Shown: piece after piece, positions 44,289-53,470 of the stretch
Layout: every line of letters begins with the position of its first letter
Numbering within the stretch: the stretch's first letter is position 1
Source: Bacteroidota bacterium
GTDB taxonomy: Bacteria > Bacteroidota > Rhodothermia > Rhodothermales > UBA10348
DNA: 57,998 nucleotides
Reading direction: 5' to 3'
NCBI GenBank assembly: GCA_029262775.1
Contig: JAJCYR010000057.1
Location: 1 to 57,998 of the forward strand
Program-made: the position numbers and the translations under genes
The notes under the pieces: generated by a model
The model's database searches: none
What the model saw: only the letters and a program-made list of their open reading frames with translations
Told to the model about the DNA's origin: nothing

Positions 44289-45140
44289 CTAACGTACCGA
44301 AAGATCCGGAGTCAGGGCAAGAATGATCTGTTGTTCGCGGGCAATGACGGCTTCGAGGTCCCGGTAGCCCTCCAGGCGGTGCACGGCGCGCCACCAGGTT
44401 TCGTACTCGTCGAGTGAACCGAACGAGACGAGACGCAGATAGTGCCACCCATCGGAAACAAGGAAACGACCGGTTTCAGAAACCACACCCGTGCGCGTCT
44501 CCCACGGAGCCACCTGCTCATGGAGCACGCGCTCGAAGCGCTCCTGCGCGCCAGGCACAACCTGGTACCGGATGAACGCCGTGAGCCGTTGGCCGTCCAG
44601 GGCGCTCCCCGTGCCCAGTCCAGGAATAAGGGTTACAAACTCGTCGGTATGGCCAGCGGAGAGGTTGGAGATGGCGCCGTAGAGTGCGCCAATGCTCGTG
44701 CCGGCGAGCGAGGCAAGTTCCCGGAGGGCACCATTCGATGCATCCATCCCCTTCATACCCCGAAACCGACTTACAACGACGAGGTCGAGAGGCACGGGAC
44801 TTTCGACTTCGCGAAACGCCCGGAAGGAGACCATATCGGCGTTCTGACGGTAAAGCGGCACGGCCTGGTCCCGGTAGAGGGCGAGGGCTTCGCCCGCCTT
44901 GCCGGGCAGGAAGTTGAACGTCACAAGTTGTAGCACGTCGTCCGCAGCGCGACTTGCGGATTCCATGAGGGACACCACTTCGCGAATGGTGTTGGCCGAG
45001 TCGCTGCAACCATCTACGGTGGTATTCCGCTCCCACATGTCCTTGCGGTGCGTGGCTGGCGGAGCTGCGGCGCCCGCCGGGAGGCGGGCGCCGCAGGGCA
45101 CCATCAGGCCAGCCAGAACGAACAGGAGAACGGTTCTCAC
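44289..45140 (-). CDS. Exported protein with two dimeric alpha/beta-barrel-like domains
   Basis: A 283-residue protein of unknown function. The N-terminus (MRTVLLFVLAGLMVPCG) is a signal, possibly a lipobox at Cys16. Two similar halves resemble NIPSNAP/ABM-like ferredoxin folds: LQLVTFNFLPGKAGEALALY with VSFRAFREVESPVPLDLVVV, and AFIRYQVVPGAQERFERVLH with HYLRLVSFGSLDEYETWW. No active-site motif is obvious. Its start overlaps the LVIVD gene by 4 bp, and a 14-bp hairpin lies within its first 25 codons, so expression may be lower than that of the LVIVD gene. It precedes sbtA by 25 bp. Confidence 0.75.
   Translation of the reverse strand: MRTVLLFVLAGLMVPCGARLPAGAAAPPATHRKDMWERNTTVDGCSDSANTIREVVSLMESASRAADDVLQLVTFNFLPGKAGEALALYRDQAVPLYRQNADMVSFRAFREVESPVPLDLVVVSRFRGMKGMDASNGALRELASLAGTSIGALYGAISNLSAGHTDEFVTLIPGLGTGSALDGQRLTAFIRYQVVPGAQERFERVLHEQVAPWETRTGVVSETGRFLVSDGWHYLRLVSFGSLDEYETWWRAVHRLEGYRDLEAVIAREQQIILALTPDLSVR
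45065..45096. repeat. Perfect 14-bp inverted repeat inside an operon
   Basis: CTGCGGCGCCCGCC, loop GGGA, then its exact complement. It lies 41-72 bp beyond the LVIVD stop codon and 44-75 nt inside the next coding region, encoding part of its signal peptide. The very stable stem could pause transcription, protect the upstream mRNA end or limit translation of the downstream gene. Confidence 0.85.
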
Positions 45141-47107
45141 GAGCGGGCAGAAGCCAGAGCCCGAACGACACCAGCCAGCTTGCCTTTCTTGCCGCTGGTT
45201 CCGAGGTCCGAGGCCAGACTCGTGAGCGCTGAGCTCCGGGCCGTGCCCGAGGCACTCTCAGCGCGCGCAAGCGCTGTGCGGGCGGTACGTACTTCGGCCG
45301 CTGACATCTCGCCCGAGCGTTCCATCTGATCCACGTAGGCATGCGCGAGGTGGAAGGTTTCCGGCCAGACGTAGCGTGGCTGTCCCTGGGCGTTGAGATA
45401 ATCGAGTTCTACCGTGTTGGCCGCGGCAATTTCATGTTCGCTCAGCAAAGGACTCGGAGTGAGTTCGAAAATGTCCAGTCCGCGGGCGATTTCCGAGCTT
45501 ACGATAAGGCCGTTATACCAGTACACGGACCAGCTGCCTCCATTGCCCATTTCATCGGGGCTGACCGGGCCGCGGTCGTGGTAGGCGATTTCAACCGGAT
45601 TCGAGATGTCGGTCCAGTCAAAAATGGAGATGCCGCCCTGGTACCATGCCTGCACCATGATGTCCCTGCCGGGCACCGGAATGAGCGATCCGTTGTGGGC
45701 AACGCAGTTCTCGAGCGATGTCTGAGGAACGGGAAGTTTGTAGTAGGACTCGAAGTCCATGGTGTTGCCGTTCAGCGTAAAGAGTGCGTTGGCGCCCCAT
45801 TCCATGGGATCGGAATCGCGGCATTTGGGCTGGCCACCGCCGCCCCATTCATCGGTGAAAAGAACCTTCGAACCGTCGTTGTTGAATGTGGCCGAGTGCC
45901 AGTACGAGAAATTCGAGTCGGCGACCGCATCCATTCGAACCGGGTTGGCCGGGTCGCTGATGTCGAGCAGCAGGCCGTACCCCCCGCAGGCTCCGCCCGC
46001 CAGACCGATTTCGGGGTAGAGCGTGATGTCATGGCACTGCGTGGGGCCGGGACGCGGGCCATCCGCCTCGGCGTCCGGGTCCGGCGCGCCGAAGCGCGCA
46101 GCCAGAATGCCCGGCAGGGCCTCACGGAAGGCGGCGCTGTCGGCGGCGGTTGCGGTATCTCGGCCCCGCTCCTCAAGGAACGCAGCGAGCATCGGGGCTA
46201 TGAACTGCTGCGGCAGGACGCGCTCCTGACCGAAGAGGTCCACAACAAATTCGCCTCTCGCCTTCGCCGCTTCAATGGCAGCAATGTCCGCCGGTGCCGG
46301 ACCGTGCTGCGGCGGCGCAACGAGGTCCTCGAAAATGCGCGGTGAGCTCACGATGGCGGCATCCTGCGGCCGATCAAGGGGCACCTTGATGACCTCAATG
46401 CGAAACAGGGCTGAGTTGGGGTCTTCTCCGGGCAGGGCCGACACACATCCTGGAAGTTCTTCGGCCGGGCGAACGCCTGCCGATCCCGACACGTAGACGT
46501 ACACGTTTTTATCATCGCTTGGGTCCTTGAGCACAGAGTGCGTGTGCGATCCGCGGCAGGTCTGTACGTTCGAGACGTACTTTGGATGGCGAATGTCCTT
46601 GATGTCGAAGATGCGGATGCCGCGCAGCCGGTCCTCGCTCACAGCTTCCTGCACGCCCTCGGTCCCGCAGTCGAGGCGACCGCCGAGTCCCTCTCCGGAT
46701 ACGAACATCAGATTACCGAAGACAGAAACATCACTCTGGGAGGCCGGGCACACGTAGTCGACCACCACCTCGGGCTTCGCCGGATTGGAGATGTCCCAGA
46801 TGATGATGCCGTTGTAGTTGCCCTGGAACGCGTAATTCCCCTGAAAAGCCAGATCGGAATTCGTGACGCCTATAAACGCCTCGGGCGGGAGCGTGGTAGA
46901 GCGCTTTGTCATGTTCCAGATGGCCTCTTCGGCATCGAACAGGCCCGCTTTGAGGCCAATTCGTGGATCTGGCATGGGTTTGTCGCCCGCCTCGAGGGTG
47001 AAAGTATTCCCGGACGTGCCCTGCGGGGCAACGACCGGCTTCTGTGAGCAACCAGCCAGGAGCAGCGCGGCTGCAAAGGCCAGGGAAAAAACATTTTTCA
47101 TGGTCAT
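45137..47107 (-). CDS. LVIVD repeat lipoprotein
   Basis: A 656-residue lipoprotein (SLAFAAALLLAGC). Repeats of the LVIVD type run through it: NGIIIWDISNPAKPEVVVDY, RGIRIFDIKDIRHPKYVSNV, YGLLLDISDPANPVRMDAVA and GGISIFDWTDISNPVEIAYH. These predict a surface or periplasmic beta-propeller of unknown function. A C-terminal helical segment of about 90 residues is Ala/Arg-rich. ATG at 47107 or 47101 (Met-Lys-Asn) could start it. It follows the DUF305 gene by 50 bp and couples to the next gene by a 4-bp overlap. Confidence 0.88.
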   Translation of the reverse strand: MTMKNVFSLAFAAALLLAGCSQKPVVAPQGTSGNTFTLEAGDKPMPDPRIGLKAGLFDAEEAIWNMTKRSTTLPPEAFIGVTNSDLAFQGNYAFQGNYNGIIIWDISNPAKPEVVVDYVCPASQSDVSVFGNLMFVSGEGLGGRLDCGTEGVQEAVSEDRLRGIRIFDIKDIRHPKYVSNVQTCRGSHTHSVLKDPSDDKNVYVYVSGSAGVRPAEELPGCVSALPGEDPNSALFRIEVIKVPLDRPQDAAIVSSPRIFEDLVAPPQHGPAPADIAAIEAAKARGEFVVDLFGQERVLPQQFIAPMLAAFLEERGRDTATAADSAAFREALPGILAARFGAPDPDAEADGPRPGPTQCHDITLYPEIGLAGGACGGYGLLLDISDPANPVRMDAVADSNFSYWHSATFNNDGSKVLFTDEWGGGGQPKCRDSDPMEWGANALFTLNGNTMDFESYYKLPVPQTSLENCVAHNGSLIPVPGRDIMVQAWYQGGISIFDWTDISNPVEIAYHDRGPVSPDEMGNGGSWSVYWYNGLIVSSEIARGLDIFELTPSPLLSEHEIAAANTVELDYLNAQGQPRYVWPETFHLAHAYVDQMERSGEMSAAEVRTARTALARAESASGTARSSALTSLASDLGTSGKKGKLAGVVRALASARS

Positions 47108-47141
47108 GGGTGCGTGGTTGGCTGTCGGAGTATCGGATTAA

Positions 47142-47157
47142 GGCGTGTCAACACGCC
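47142..47157 (-). terminator. Short hairpin between the DUF305 and LVIVD genes
   Basis: GGCGTGT, CA, ACACGCC directly follows the DUF305 stop codon. No T-run follows, so it is more likely an attenuator or mRNA-stability element between the two genes than a full terminator. Confidence 0.4.
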
Positions 47158-47778
47158 CTATTTGGGCATGGCGCGCAGCATACGCTGCATGCGCTTGATT
47201 TCGGTAATCTGGTCGACATTGATGTCGGTGGCCAGACGGAACGACAGTTCGTCCTGCCCGGCACCATCGGTAGCAAAAAGCCGGCTCACCATGGTAACGG
47301 CGCCCTGGTGATGTTGAATCATGTATTCCAGGAACAGGCGATCGAATTCAGTGCCCTGGGCGGCGCGGAGTTCATCGAGTTGGGCCTGCGAGAGCATTCC
47401 GGGCATATCGCGGTGGGCATGTGCACTGGCACCGTGCGAACCCGTGGCTGCCGACCCATCGCCCGGCACATCCTCTCCCCGGTCGCGCAGCCACTTCTGC
47501 ATGGTGGCAATTTCGTCCTTCTGCGCATTGATGATGCGCGCCGTGAGTGTCCGCAGCTCAGGCGACGCCCCATTCGGCTCGGCCCACGCCGACATCACAA
47601 GCGCCTGCTCATGATGGGCAATCATTCCGGTCATGAAATCCACGTCGGCCTCCACATAGTTCTGCCGGGATGCCTCAATGCGCTCCCAGTACAGACGCTC
47701 AGAATTCGACATGTCGCTGCTGGTGGCGCAGCCGGAAATCAGAAAGGCGGCGAGTAGTAACGTCCGGGCCGGGTGCAT
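47158..47778 (-). CDS. DUF305 family lipoprotein
   Basis: The ATG at 47778 gives the signal PARTLLLAAFLISGC and a 206-residue lipoprotein. Two DUF305 modules are seen, each with a His-His pair: FMTGMIAHHEQALVMSAWAE and FLEYMIQHHQGAVTMVSRLF. DUF305 proteins are envelope four-helix bundles often found beside copper-handling or LVIVD proteins; the His and Met residues suggest metal binding, which is unproven. The stretch between modules (HGASAHAHRDMPGM) is His/Met-rich. First gene of the DUF305 - LVIVD - barrel protein - sbtAB cluster. Confidence 0.9.
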   Translation of the reverse strand: MHPARTLLLAAFLISGCATSSDMSNSERLYWERIEASRQNYVEADVDFMTGMIAHHEQALVMSAWAEPNGASPELRTLTARIINAQKDEIATMQKWLRDRGEDVPGDGSAATGSHGASAHAHRDMPGMLSQAQLDELRAAQGTEFDRLFLEYMIQHHQGAVTMVSRLFATDGAGQDELSFRLATDINVDQITEIKRMQRMLRAMPK

Positions 47779-47941
47779 GAAGGTCAGTTCCATGTCGATG
47801 GGAAAAACGTGTAACGTGGAATGTAGTAAATAATTGCATTAGGCTTGCTGTTGCTTCAACACGCTTATAGAATACAGCGCAGGAGAACACCAGCCCAGCT
47901 TGGGCATTCGCTGGACCAGCCATGACCTTGGAAGAAATGGA

Positions 47942-50155
47942 ATGAGTTCGCGTCCCACAGTATTGAACGTGCCCGAAAAAGCGAAAGTCGCCCCCGGTAT
48001 GGAAGGCGGTCTGGGCACGTTTGGAGGAGTGTTCACGCCCTCCATACTGACCATTCTGGGCGTCATCATGTACCTCCGTTTTGGGTGGGTAGTGGGCAAT
48101 GTCGGGCTGCTCGGAACGCTTCTGATTGTGACGCTCTCGACCGGCATCACATTTTTGACGGCACTGTCCATTGCCGCCATTGCAACCGATCAGCGGGTTC
48201 GCGCGGGTGGTGCGTATTACATGATCAGTCGGTCGTTGGGGCTTGAATCCGGTGGCGCGATCGGGATTCCCCTGTATTTGGCCCAAGGGCTGTCCGTGGC
48301 GCTCTACACGGTGGGTTTTGCCGAGAGTGTTGTGGCGGCCTTCCCGATGTTGGATGAAAAACTGGTTGCAATTGGAACGACTGTTTTTGTGGCCCTCCTG
48401 GCCCTTTTTTCGGCCAAATTCGCCATCCGGATGCAGTATGCGATCATGGCTGGAATTTTGTTTTCGCTGGTTTCCTTTGCGCTTGGTTCTGCCGTTGAGC
48501 TGACCCAGGTTGAACTCTGGGGCGCGTCAGAGGCAAGGTCGGAGGGCTTCTGGACGGTGTTTGCGGTTTTCTTTCCGGCTGTAACCGGGATTATGGCTGG
48601 CGTAAACATGTCGGGTGACCTGGCCAATCCCAGTCGGTCCATTCCGAAGGGGACCTTTTGGGCTGTAGGTGTCGGATATGTGATCTACATGGGCCTGCCC
48701 GTAGTGTTGGCTATGCGTGCCGATGCCCTCACGCTTATTGAAGACCCGCTCATCATGCGGCGCATGTCGCTGTGGGGGAACGCCATCCTGATCGGTGTGT
48801 GGGGAGCCACGTTGTCGAGTGCGGTCGGGAGTATTCTGGGAGCGCCGCGCGTCTTGCAGGCACTGGCACGCGACGGAATCGTACCCAAACCATTCGCGTG
48901 GCTGGGTCATGGAAGTGGTCCTGACGATACCCCGAGGGCCGGCACGGTGTTTACGCTCGGCCTGGTTCTGGTAGCGGTATGGTTTGGCAACCTGAACGTG
49001 ATTGCCCCGGTACTTACCATGTTTTTTTTGACGACCTACGGCATGCTCAATGTAACGGCCGGTATGGAGCGTCTGCTCGAAAGCCCCTCGTTTCGACCCG
49101 AATTCAAGGTGCACTGGGTCTTTTCCCTGTTAGGGGCCGTCGGGTGTTTCGCCGTCATGGTGCTGATCAATGCGCTCGCGACGATTGTTGCCGTCCTGTT
49201 TGTAGTGGGCATTTTCCTGTGGTTGGAACGGCGCGAACTGCGCTCGGCATGGGGTGACATACGGCGGGGTGTCTGGATAGCGATTACGCGCCTCGGGCTC
49301 ATGCATCTGGATGGTACTGAGGACCCGAAGAATTGGCGACCGCATCTGCTCGTGTTGACTGGCGCGCCGACAAAACGGTGGCACCTTATTGAGGTAGCAT
49401 CGGCTATCAGCCATGGTCGGGGACTCGTCACCGTGGCGACGGTACTCTCTTCGGACGTTGCACGTGAGCGGCGCTTACGTATGGAGCAGAGTATTGGGGA
49501 GTATCTGAGGCAGCGCGGAGAACAGGCACTGGTACGCGTCGTGTGTGCACCGGACCCTTTTGTGGGGTCAGAGCGTCTTGTCGATGCGTACGGACTCGGC
49601 ACGTTGACACCGAACACGATCATTCTGGGTGACAGCGAAAGTGCCGAGCGCCGCCAGCGCTACTGTGACATGCTCTCGCATTTCCACGGCAACCACCGCA
49701 ATGTAATTATTGTGCGCGACGGGGCCAGTGGCGGTTTTGGGCGGCGGGAGATCATTGACGTGTGGTGGGGAGGCCTGCGTGGCAACGGAGGGCTGATGAT
49801 GATTCTGGCCTGGCTCATCCACTCCGATCTTTCGTGGCGCGGTTGCCGTGTTCGGCTCAGCGTCGTCGCGGACAATGACCTCTCAGCCCGCGATGTGAGT
49901 GCCAACATCTCGGAAATACTTCACCGGACACGGGTCGGATTCGAGTTGCGCGTCATCGTGTCCGAAGGACGGCCGTTCCACGAAATCCAGCACGCCTCCT
50001 CCGCAGATGCCGACCTCGTGTTGATGGGCATGGCCGGACCGGATGATAACTATGTGACGTACATGGAAGGGCTGATGGAGCGGTCCAGAGGGCTCCCAAC
50101 GACACTGTTCGTGCTTGGTGCACAGGATTTTGCCTTTGAGGAAGTGCTGACATAG
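47942..50155 (+). CDS. SLC12-type amino acid/cation-chloride cotransporter family permease
   Basis: The ATG at 47942 gives 737 residues. The opening GLGTFGGVFTPSILTILGVI with MYLRFGWVVG is highly conserved between this bacterial group and eukaryotic cation-chloride cotransporters. About 12 membrane segments extend to residue 430, including GAYYMISRSLGLESGGAIGI and VTGIMAGVNMSGDLANPSRS. The C-terminal 300 residues form a large cytoplasmic domain with SLC12-like and universal-stress-like halves (HLLVLTGAPTKRWHLIEVAS and ADLVLMGMAGPDDNYVTYME). Transported ion or amino acid is unknown. Divergent from the DUF305 cluster. Confidence 0.88.
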   Translation: MSSRPTVLNVPEKAKVAPGMEGGLGTFGGVFTPSILTILGVIMYLRFGWVVGNVGLLGTLLIVTLSTGITFLTALSIAAIATDQRVRAGGAYYMISRSLGLESGGAIGIPLYLAQGLSVALYTVGFAESVVAAFPMLDEKLVAIGTTVFVALLALFSAKFAIRMQYAIMAGILFSLVSFALGSAVELTQVELWGASEARSEGFWTVFAVFFPAVTGIMAGVNMSGDLANPSRSIPKGTFWAVGVGYVIYMGLPVVLAMRADALTLIEDPLIMRRMSLWGNAILIGVWGATLSSAVGSILGAPRVLQALARDGIVPKPFAWLGHGSGPDDTPRAGTVFTLGLVLVAVWFGNLNVIAPVLTMFFLTTYGMLNVTAGMERLLESPSFRPEFKVHWVFSLLGAVGCFAVMVLINALATIVAVLFVVGIFLWLERRELRSAWGDIRRGVWIAITRLGLMHLDGTEDPKNWRPHLLVLTGAPTKRWHLIEVASAISHGRGLVTVATVLSSDVARERRLRMEQSIGEYLRQRGEQALVRVVCAPDPFVGSERLVDAYGLGTLTPNTIILGDSESAERRQRYCDMLSHFHGNHRNVIIVRDGASGGFGRREIIDVWWGGLRGNGGLMMILAWLIHSDLSWRGCRVRLSVVADNDLSARDVSANISEILHRTRVGFELRVIVSEGRPFHEIQHASSADADLVLMGMAGPDDNYVTYMEGLMERSRGLPTTLFVLGAQDFAFEEVLT

Positions 50156-50160
50156 GGCGC

Positions 50161-50177
50161 TCCCAGGGCCTGTTGAC
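50161..50177. repeat. Copy of the MITE-like end motif
   Basis: TCCCAGGGCCTGTTGAC matches the sequence at 33284-33300 in 16 of 17 positions. It lies in the 27-bp gap between the convergent SLC12-type and ACT protein genes. Confidence 0.4.
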
Positions 50178-50182
50178 GGGCT

Positions 50183-50566
50183 CTACGCGCTTTCGACAGC
50201 ACAGCCTGCCCGTGCCAGTGCACTCATGGCCGTTTCCAGCGCCGTGGTTTTCACAAACAGGTAGTCCGTGTCATGGGTCGATACGGCGAACAGGCTGACG
50301 CCCGCACCCGCGAGTATCTGCGATAGCTCGGCCAGGACTCCCGTCACAGTAAACGCAAGGGGTCCTTCGACTTCCAGGCACGACCAGTCCGCTTCGGTGT
50401 GCTGCGCGGACGGCAGGGGTTTCACGCCGGTGCGGCACAGCACGGACAACTCATGCGCCGTCCGCGAAACGGAAAACACGTCGGAGTCCAATACCGCTGG
50501 CGGAACGGGTGTGTCCGGCGCAAACCGGTGGATGGCGAAGGAGCCTGCGACGTGGCGGAGGGTCAT
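50183..50566 (-). CDS. ACT domain protein
   Basis: A 127-residue regulator-like protein made of two ACT-type halves: a first half with PPAVLDSDVFSVSRTAHELS, and a second with WSCLEVEGPLAFTVTGVLAE, LSQILAGAGVSLFAVSTHDTDYLFVK. This arrangement (CASTOR-like/uncharacterised ACT) usually binds amino acids. The ATG overlaps the in-frame stop of the EEP remnant upstream by 4 bp, so the two were once coupled. Partner or ligand unknown. Confidence 0.87.
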   Translation of the reverse strand: MTLRHVAGSFAIHRFAPDTPVPPAVLDSDVFSVSRTAHELSVLCRTGVKPLPSAQHTEADWSCLEVEGPLAFTVTGVLAELSQILAGAGVSLFAVSTHDTDYLFVKTTALETAMSALARAGCAVESA

Positions 50567-50911
50567 GGTGGTTGTGCGGTAAGAAATAGCAGTGCCGAGC
50601 GCGCCACGACCGGCAGGTGGTCGCTCACGAAGCGGCCGTTCGGCCGAATTCCGGGCAGTATAGCGTGTTGCTCGACGCGGACCTGGGCATTGACAAAAAT
50701 ATAGTCAATGCGGTGTCAACGAGGCGGCAAAGGCGTCACGCAGCCCAGAGTCGGGGAGCGCCTCCTGCAGGCCGATCAAATCGGGCGCATGGTAGCGGAT
50801 GAGCGTCGCCTGGGCATCCTGTGCCCTGGCGGCGGCAGGCAGCACGTGAGTCATGGCAGCAAGCAGCAGAACATACGGTGGCAAGACGAGGCCATGTTGC
50901 AGGGTTTTCAT
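50563..50911 (-). pseudogene. Internally deleted endonuclease/exonuclease/phosphatase (EEP) family gene
   Basis: The 5' part keeps a signal peptide (LVLPPYVLLLAAMTHVLPAA) and the family segment IRYHAPDLIGLQEALPDSG, LRDAFAASLTPH, stopping at 50705. Shifting frame, the 3' part reads RIDYIFVNAQVRVEQHAILP and GRFVSDHLPVVARS, which is the conserved EEP C-terminus with the SDH catalytic His, down to a TGA at 50565-50563 overlapping the ACT gene start. The central 150 or so residues expected between QEAL and PDSG are missing and a frameshift follows TPH. The full-length paralogue-type gene is at 56822-57649. Confidence 0.8.
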
Positions 50912-50948
50912 GGGCAGAACTTACGTCGGCGAGCCATGTTTGTCAGGC

Positions 50949-52931
50949 ATGAATATTCTGAATGTAGATGGACTGCACAAGACCTATGGCGTGAAGCCGC
51001 TTCTGGAGGGCGTCACGTTCGGTCTGGGAGATAGCGAGAAAATGGGTCTTATCGGAGCCAATGGATCCGGTAAGACGACCCTCATGCGCATTCTGGGGGG
51101 CTTCGAAAAGGCCGATGGAGGCCGTATTACCATACCACCGTCTGCCCGCGTGGCTTATTTGCCGCAGACCCCTGAATTCGACCCGGAACTCTCGGTACTT
51201 GATGCCCTCTTCGATACCGATCATCCGGAACTCCGTCTCCTGCACGACTACGAGGAGGTATCGAGGCAGCTGGAAACGGCCGAGGCGCCCGAGGACCAGG
51301 AGTCCATTCTGGCACGCATGTCCGATCTGAGTCACAAGCTTGACGTGACGGGGGCCTGGGACCGCGAGGCACGGGCACACGCACTGCTGGACCGGCTGGG
51401 TATTGTCGATACGACGGCTCGCGTCGGAACGCTGTCGGGAGGCCAGAAGAAACGGGTGGCACTCGGCCGCGCCCTGCTGCTGGAGCCGGAATTGCTGCTG
51501 CTCGACGAGCCTACCAACCATCTCGACACGGAGACCATTGCGTGGCTTGAAGTCTGGCTGGCCCGCTTTCCAGGAGCACTGCTGCTGGTCACCCACGACC
51601 GGTATTTCCTGGACCGCGTCACGAACCGCATGCTTGAGGTGCGTCCGGGTGCCGGTGTCATGAAGTACGAGGGAAACTATACGCGCTATCTGGAGCTCAA
51701 GGAAGAAGAGGAACGGCTCTCGGAAGCGACCGAACAGACGCGCCGGAATCTGGCCCGCCGTGAGCTGGCCTGGCTCCGCCGTGGGGCAAAGGCCCGCACG
51801 TCGAAGGCCAAGTACCGGGTGGAGCGCGCCTGGGCGCTGCAGGAGTCCACGACCGACGCGCCCGATGGGGAAGTGGAGCTGAGCGGCGCATCGACCCGGC
51901 TCGGAAAGAAGGTAATTGAACTCGACGGGGCGACGAAGGCCTGGGATGGTCATACGGTGGTCAACGGTTATTCGCGCCTCGTGACACGGCACGATCGGAT
52001 TGGAATTATTGGGCCGAACGGATCGGGAAAAACAACACTGCTCGATATGATTGCGGGCCGCACCACGCCCGATGCAGGACGTGTCGACGTGGGCCCGACG
52101 GCTGTAATTGGTTATTTTGACCAGGAGGGGGGGGCGCTCAACGACGATTTGCGCGTCATTGACACGGTCAAGGAGGTGGCGGAAAACATACCGACGGCGG
52201 ACGGCGGTGTGATCACGGCCAGCCAGATGCTGGAGCGGTTCCTGTTCCCTCCGGCCGTGCAGTACACGCCCGTGGCGAAGCTCTCGGGCGGTGAGCGGCG
52301 GCGCCTTCATTTGCTTCTTGTGCTCATGCAGGCGCCCAACGTGCTCATGCTCGACGAGCCGACGAACGATCTGGACATAGCGACCCTCACCGCGCTCGAA
52401 GAGTATCTCGATTCGTTCCAGGGCGTCGTGATTGTGGTCAGCCACGATCGTTGGTTTCTGGACCGGACGGTAGACCACATTGTGCGCGTGGGTGAGAACG
52501 GGGAGCTCAGGAATTATCCGGGCAACTATTCGGCGTATCTGGAGAAAAACAGCGAGGAAGAGGAAGCACGGGCCGCGGAAAAGCGTGAGCGCGAGGCGCG
52601 GGCAGCAGAGCCTCCCGCACGGGGGAGTGGCACCGGAAAGAAGGGCGCAGGGGTGAAGGGTGCCGGAAAGAAGGGTGCCGACAAAAAGAGCGCGAACGCT
52701 ACCTCCGAACCGACCAAGCAGAAGCTCTCGTGGACCGAAAAAAAGGAACTGGAGGAGCTCGAAACACGCATTGCGGGCGCAGAAGACCGAAAGCTTGACC
52801 TGGAAGCGCAGTTAATGGCTGCGGCGGACGATTTCGAGGCGGCGCGTCGTCTCGCTGATGATCTCGGGACTCTTGCGGCGCAGCTCGAGCACGACATGGA
52901 ACGCTGGGCACAGCTGGCCGAGCGGGTGTGA
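50949..52931 (+). CDS. uup: ABC-F family ATPase, Uup-like
   Basis: The ATG at 50949 gives 660 residues. Two ABC domains: the first with Walker A GANGSGKTT (residues 36-44), LSGGQKKRVALGRALLL and LLLLDEPTNHLD; the second with GPNGSGKTT, LSGGERRRLHLLLV and VLMLDEPTNDLD. Between them is the ABC-F linker with ARTSKAKYRVERAWAL. The C-terminus carries a Lys/Gly-rich linker (KKGAGVKGAGKKGADKKS) and an anti-parallel coiled coil (WTEKKELEELETRIAG, FEAARRLADDLGTLAAQLEH), the Uup DNA-binding domain. No transmembrane segments. It likely acts on ribosomes or branched DNA. Confidence 0.94.
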   Translation: MNILNVDGLHKTYGVKPLLEGVTFGLGDSEKMGLIGANGSGKTTLMRILGGFEKADGGRITIPPSARVAYLPQTPEFDPELSVLDALFDTDHPELRLLHDYEEVSRQLETAEAPEDQESILARMSDLSHKLDVTGAWDREARAHALLDRLGIVDTTARVGTLSGGQKKRVALGRALLLEPELLLLDEPTNHLDTETIAWLEVWLARFPGALLLVTHDRYFLDRVTNRMLEVRPGAGVMKYEGNYTRYLELKEEEERLSEATEQTRRNLARRELAWLRRGAKARTSKAKYRVERAWALQESTTDAPDGEVELSGASTRLGKKVIELDGATKAWDGHTVVNGYSRLVTRHDRIGIIGPNGSGKTTLLDMIAGRTTPDAGRVDVGPTAVIGYFDQEGGALNDDLRVIDTVKEVAENIPTADGGVITASQMLERFLFPPAVQYTPVAKLSGGERRRLHLLLVLMQAPNVLMLDEPTNDLDIATLTALEEYLDSFQGVVIVVSHDRWFLDRTVDHIVRVGENGELRNYPGNYSAYLEKNSEEEEARAAEKREREARAAEPPARGSGTGKKGAGVKGAGKKGADKKSANATSEPTKQKLSWTEKKELEELETRIAGAEDRKLDLEAQLMAAADDFEAARRLADDLGTLAAQLEHDMERWAQLAERV

Positions 52932-52938
52932 ACTCGGC

Positions 52939-53445
52939 CTAATCGAGGGAGTCATCCAGTCTCCGCATGAGCGCGATGTTGCGCTCCGGAATGAGGTGGA
53001 CGTCCGGATACCCTTCGATGGCCTCTGAAAGGCGGTCTTCGCGGAGCAGGTGCAGCATGGGGTACGGGGAGCGGTTGGTCCGGTTTGCCGGGTCGTTCGG
53101 CCCGGCACCCTCGAACCGGTAGTCCGGGTGGAAGCTGGCAATCTGATACGTGCCTACAAGGTTCCGTGCCTCCAATAACGCATCGGCCCGGTCCAGGAAC
53201 TGGTTGTAGGCGTCAAAATCCGCGAGTACGAATGGGTGGATGAGCAGCGTGGTTTCCACGATGCGCCCCAGCTCTGCGGTGAGCGCCACAAGGAGTGCCT
53301 CTTCGGTATTGGCGCGGGTCACAACGAACCGGATGGCGCCCTCTCGGAGCACCGTTCCCGCGAATGGGCAGAGCCCTAAACCAACGACGGTGCGCTCCAC
53401 CCAGGAGCGCACCGTCTTGACGATCGTGAATTCTTCGTCTGTCAC
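52939..53445 (-). CDS. DUF1415 family protein
   Basis: A 168-residue soluble protein of DUF1415: TVRSWVERTVVGLGLCPFAG at the N-terminus (conserved GLGLCPFA), TTLLIHPFVLADFDAYNQFL in the middle and YQIASFHPDYRFEG with SPYPMLHLLRE near the end. No biochemical function is established. It converges on the Uup gene with only 7 bp between stops. Confidence 0.92.
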   Translation of the reverse strand: MTDEEFTIVKTVRSWVERTVVGLGLCPFAGTVLREGAIRFVVTRANTEEALLVALTAELGRIVETTLLIHPFVLADFDAYNQFLDRADALLEARNLVGTYQIASFHPDYRFEGAGPNDPANRTNRSPYPMLHLLREDRLSEAIEGYPDVHLIPERNIALMRRLDDSLD

Positions 53446-53470
53446 GACAAAAAATCAGTTTTCGGCTGGA

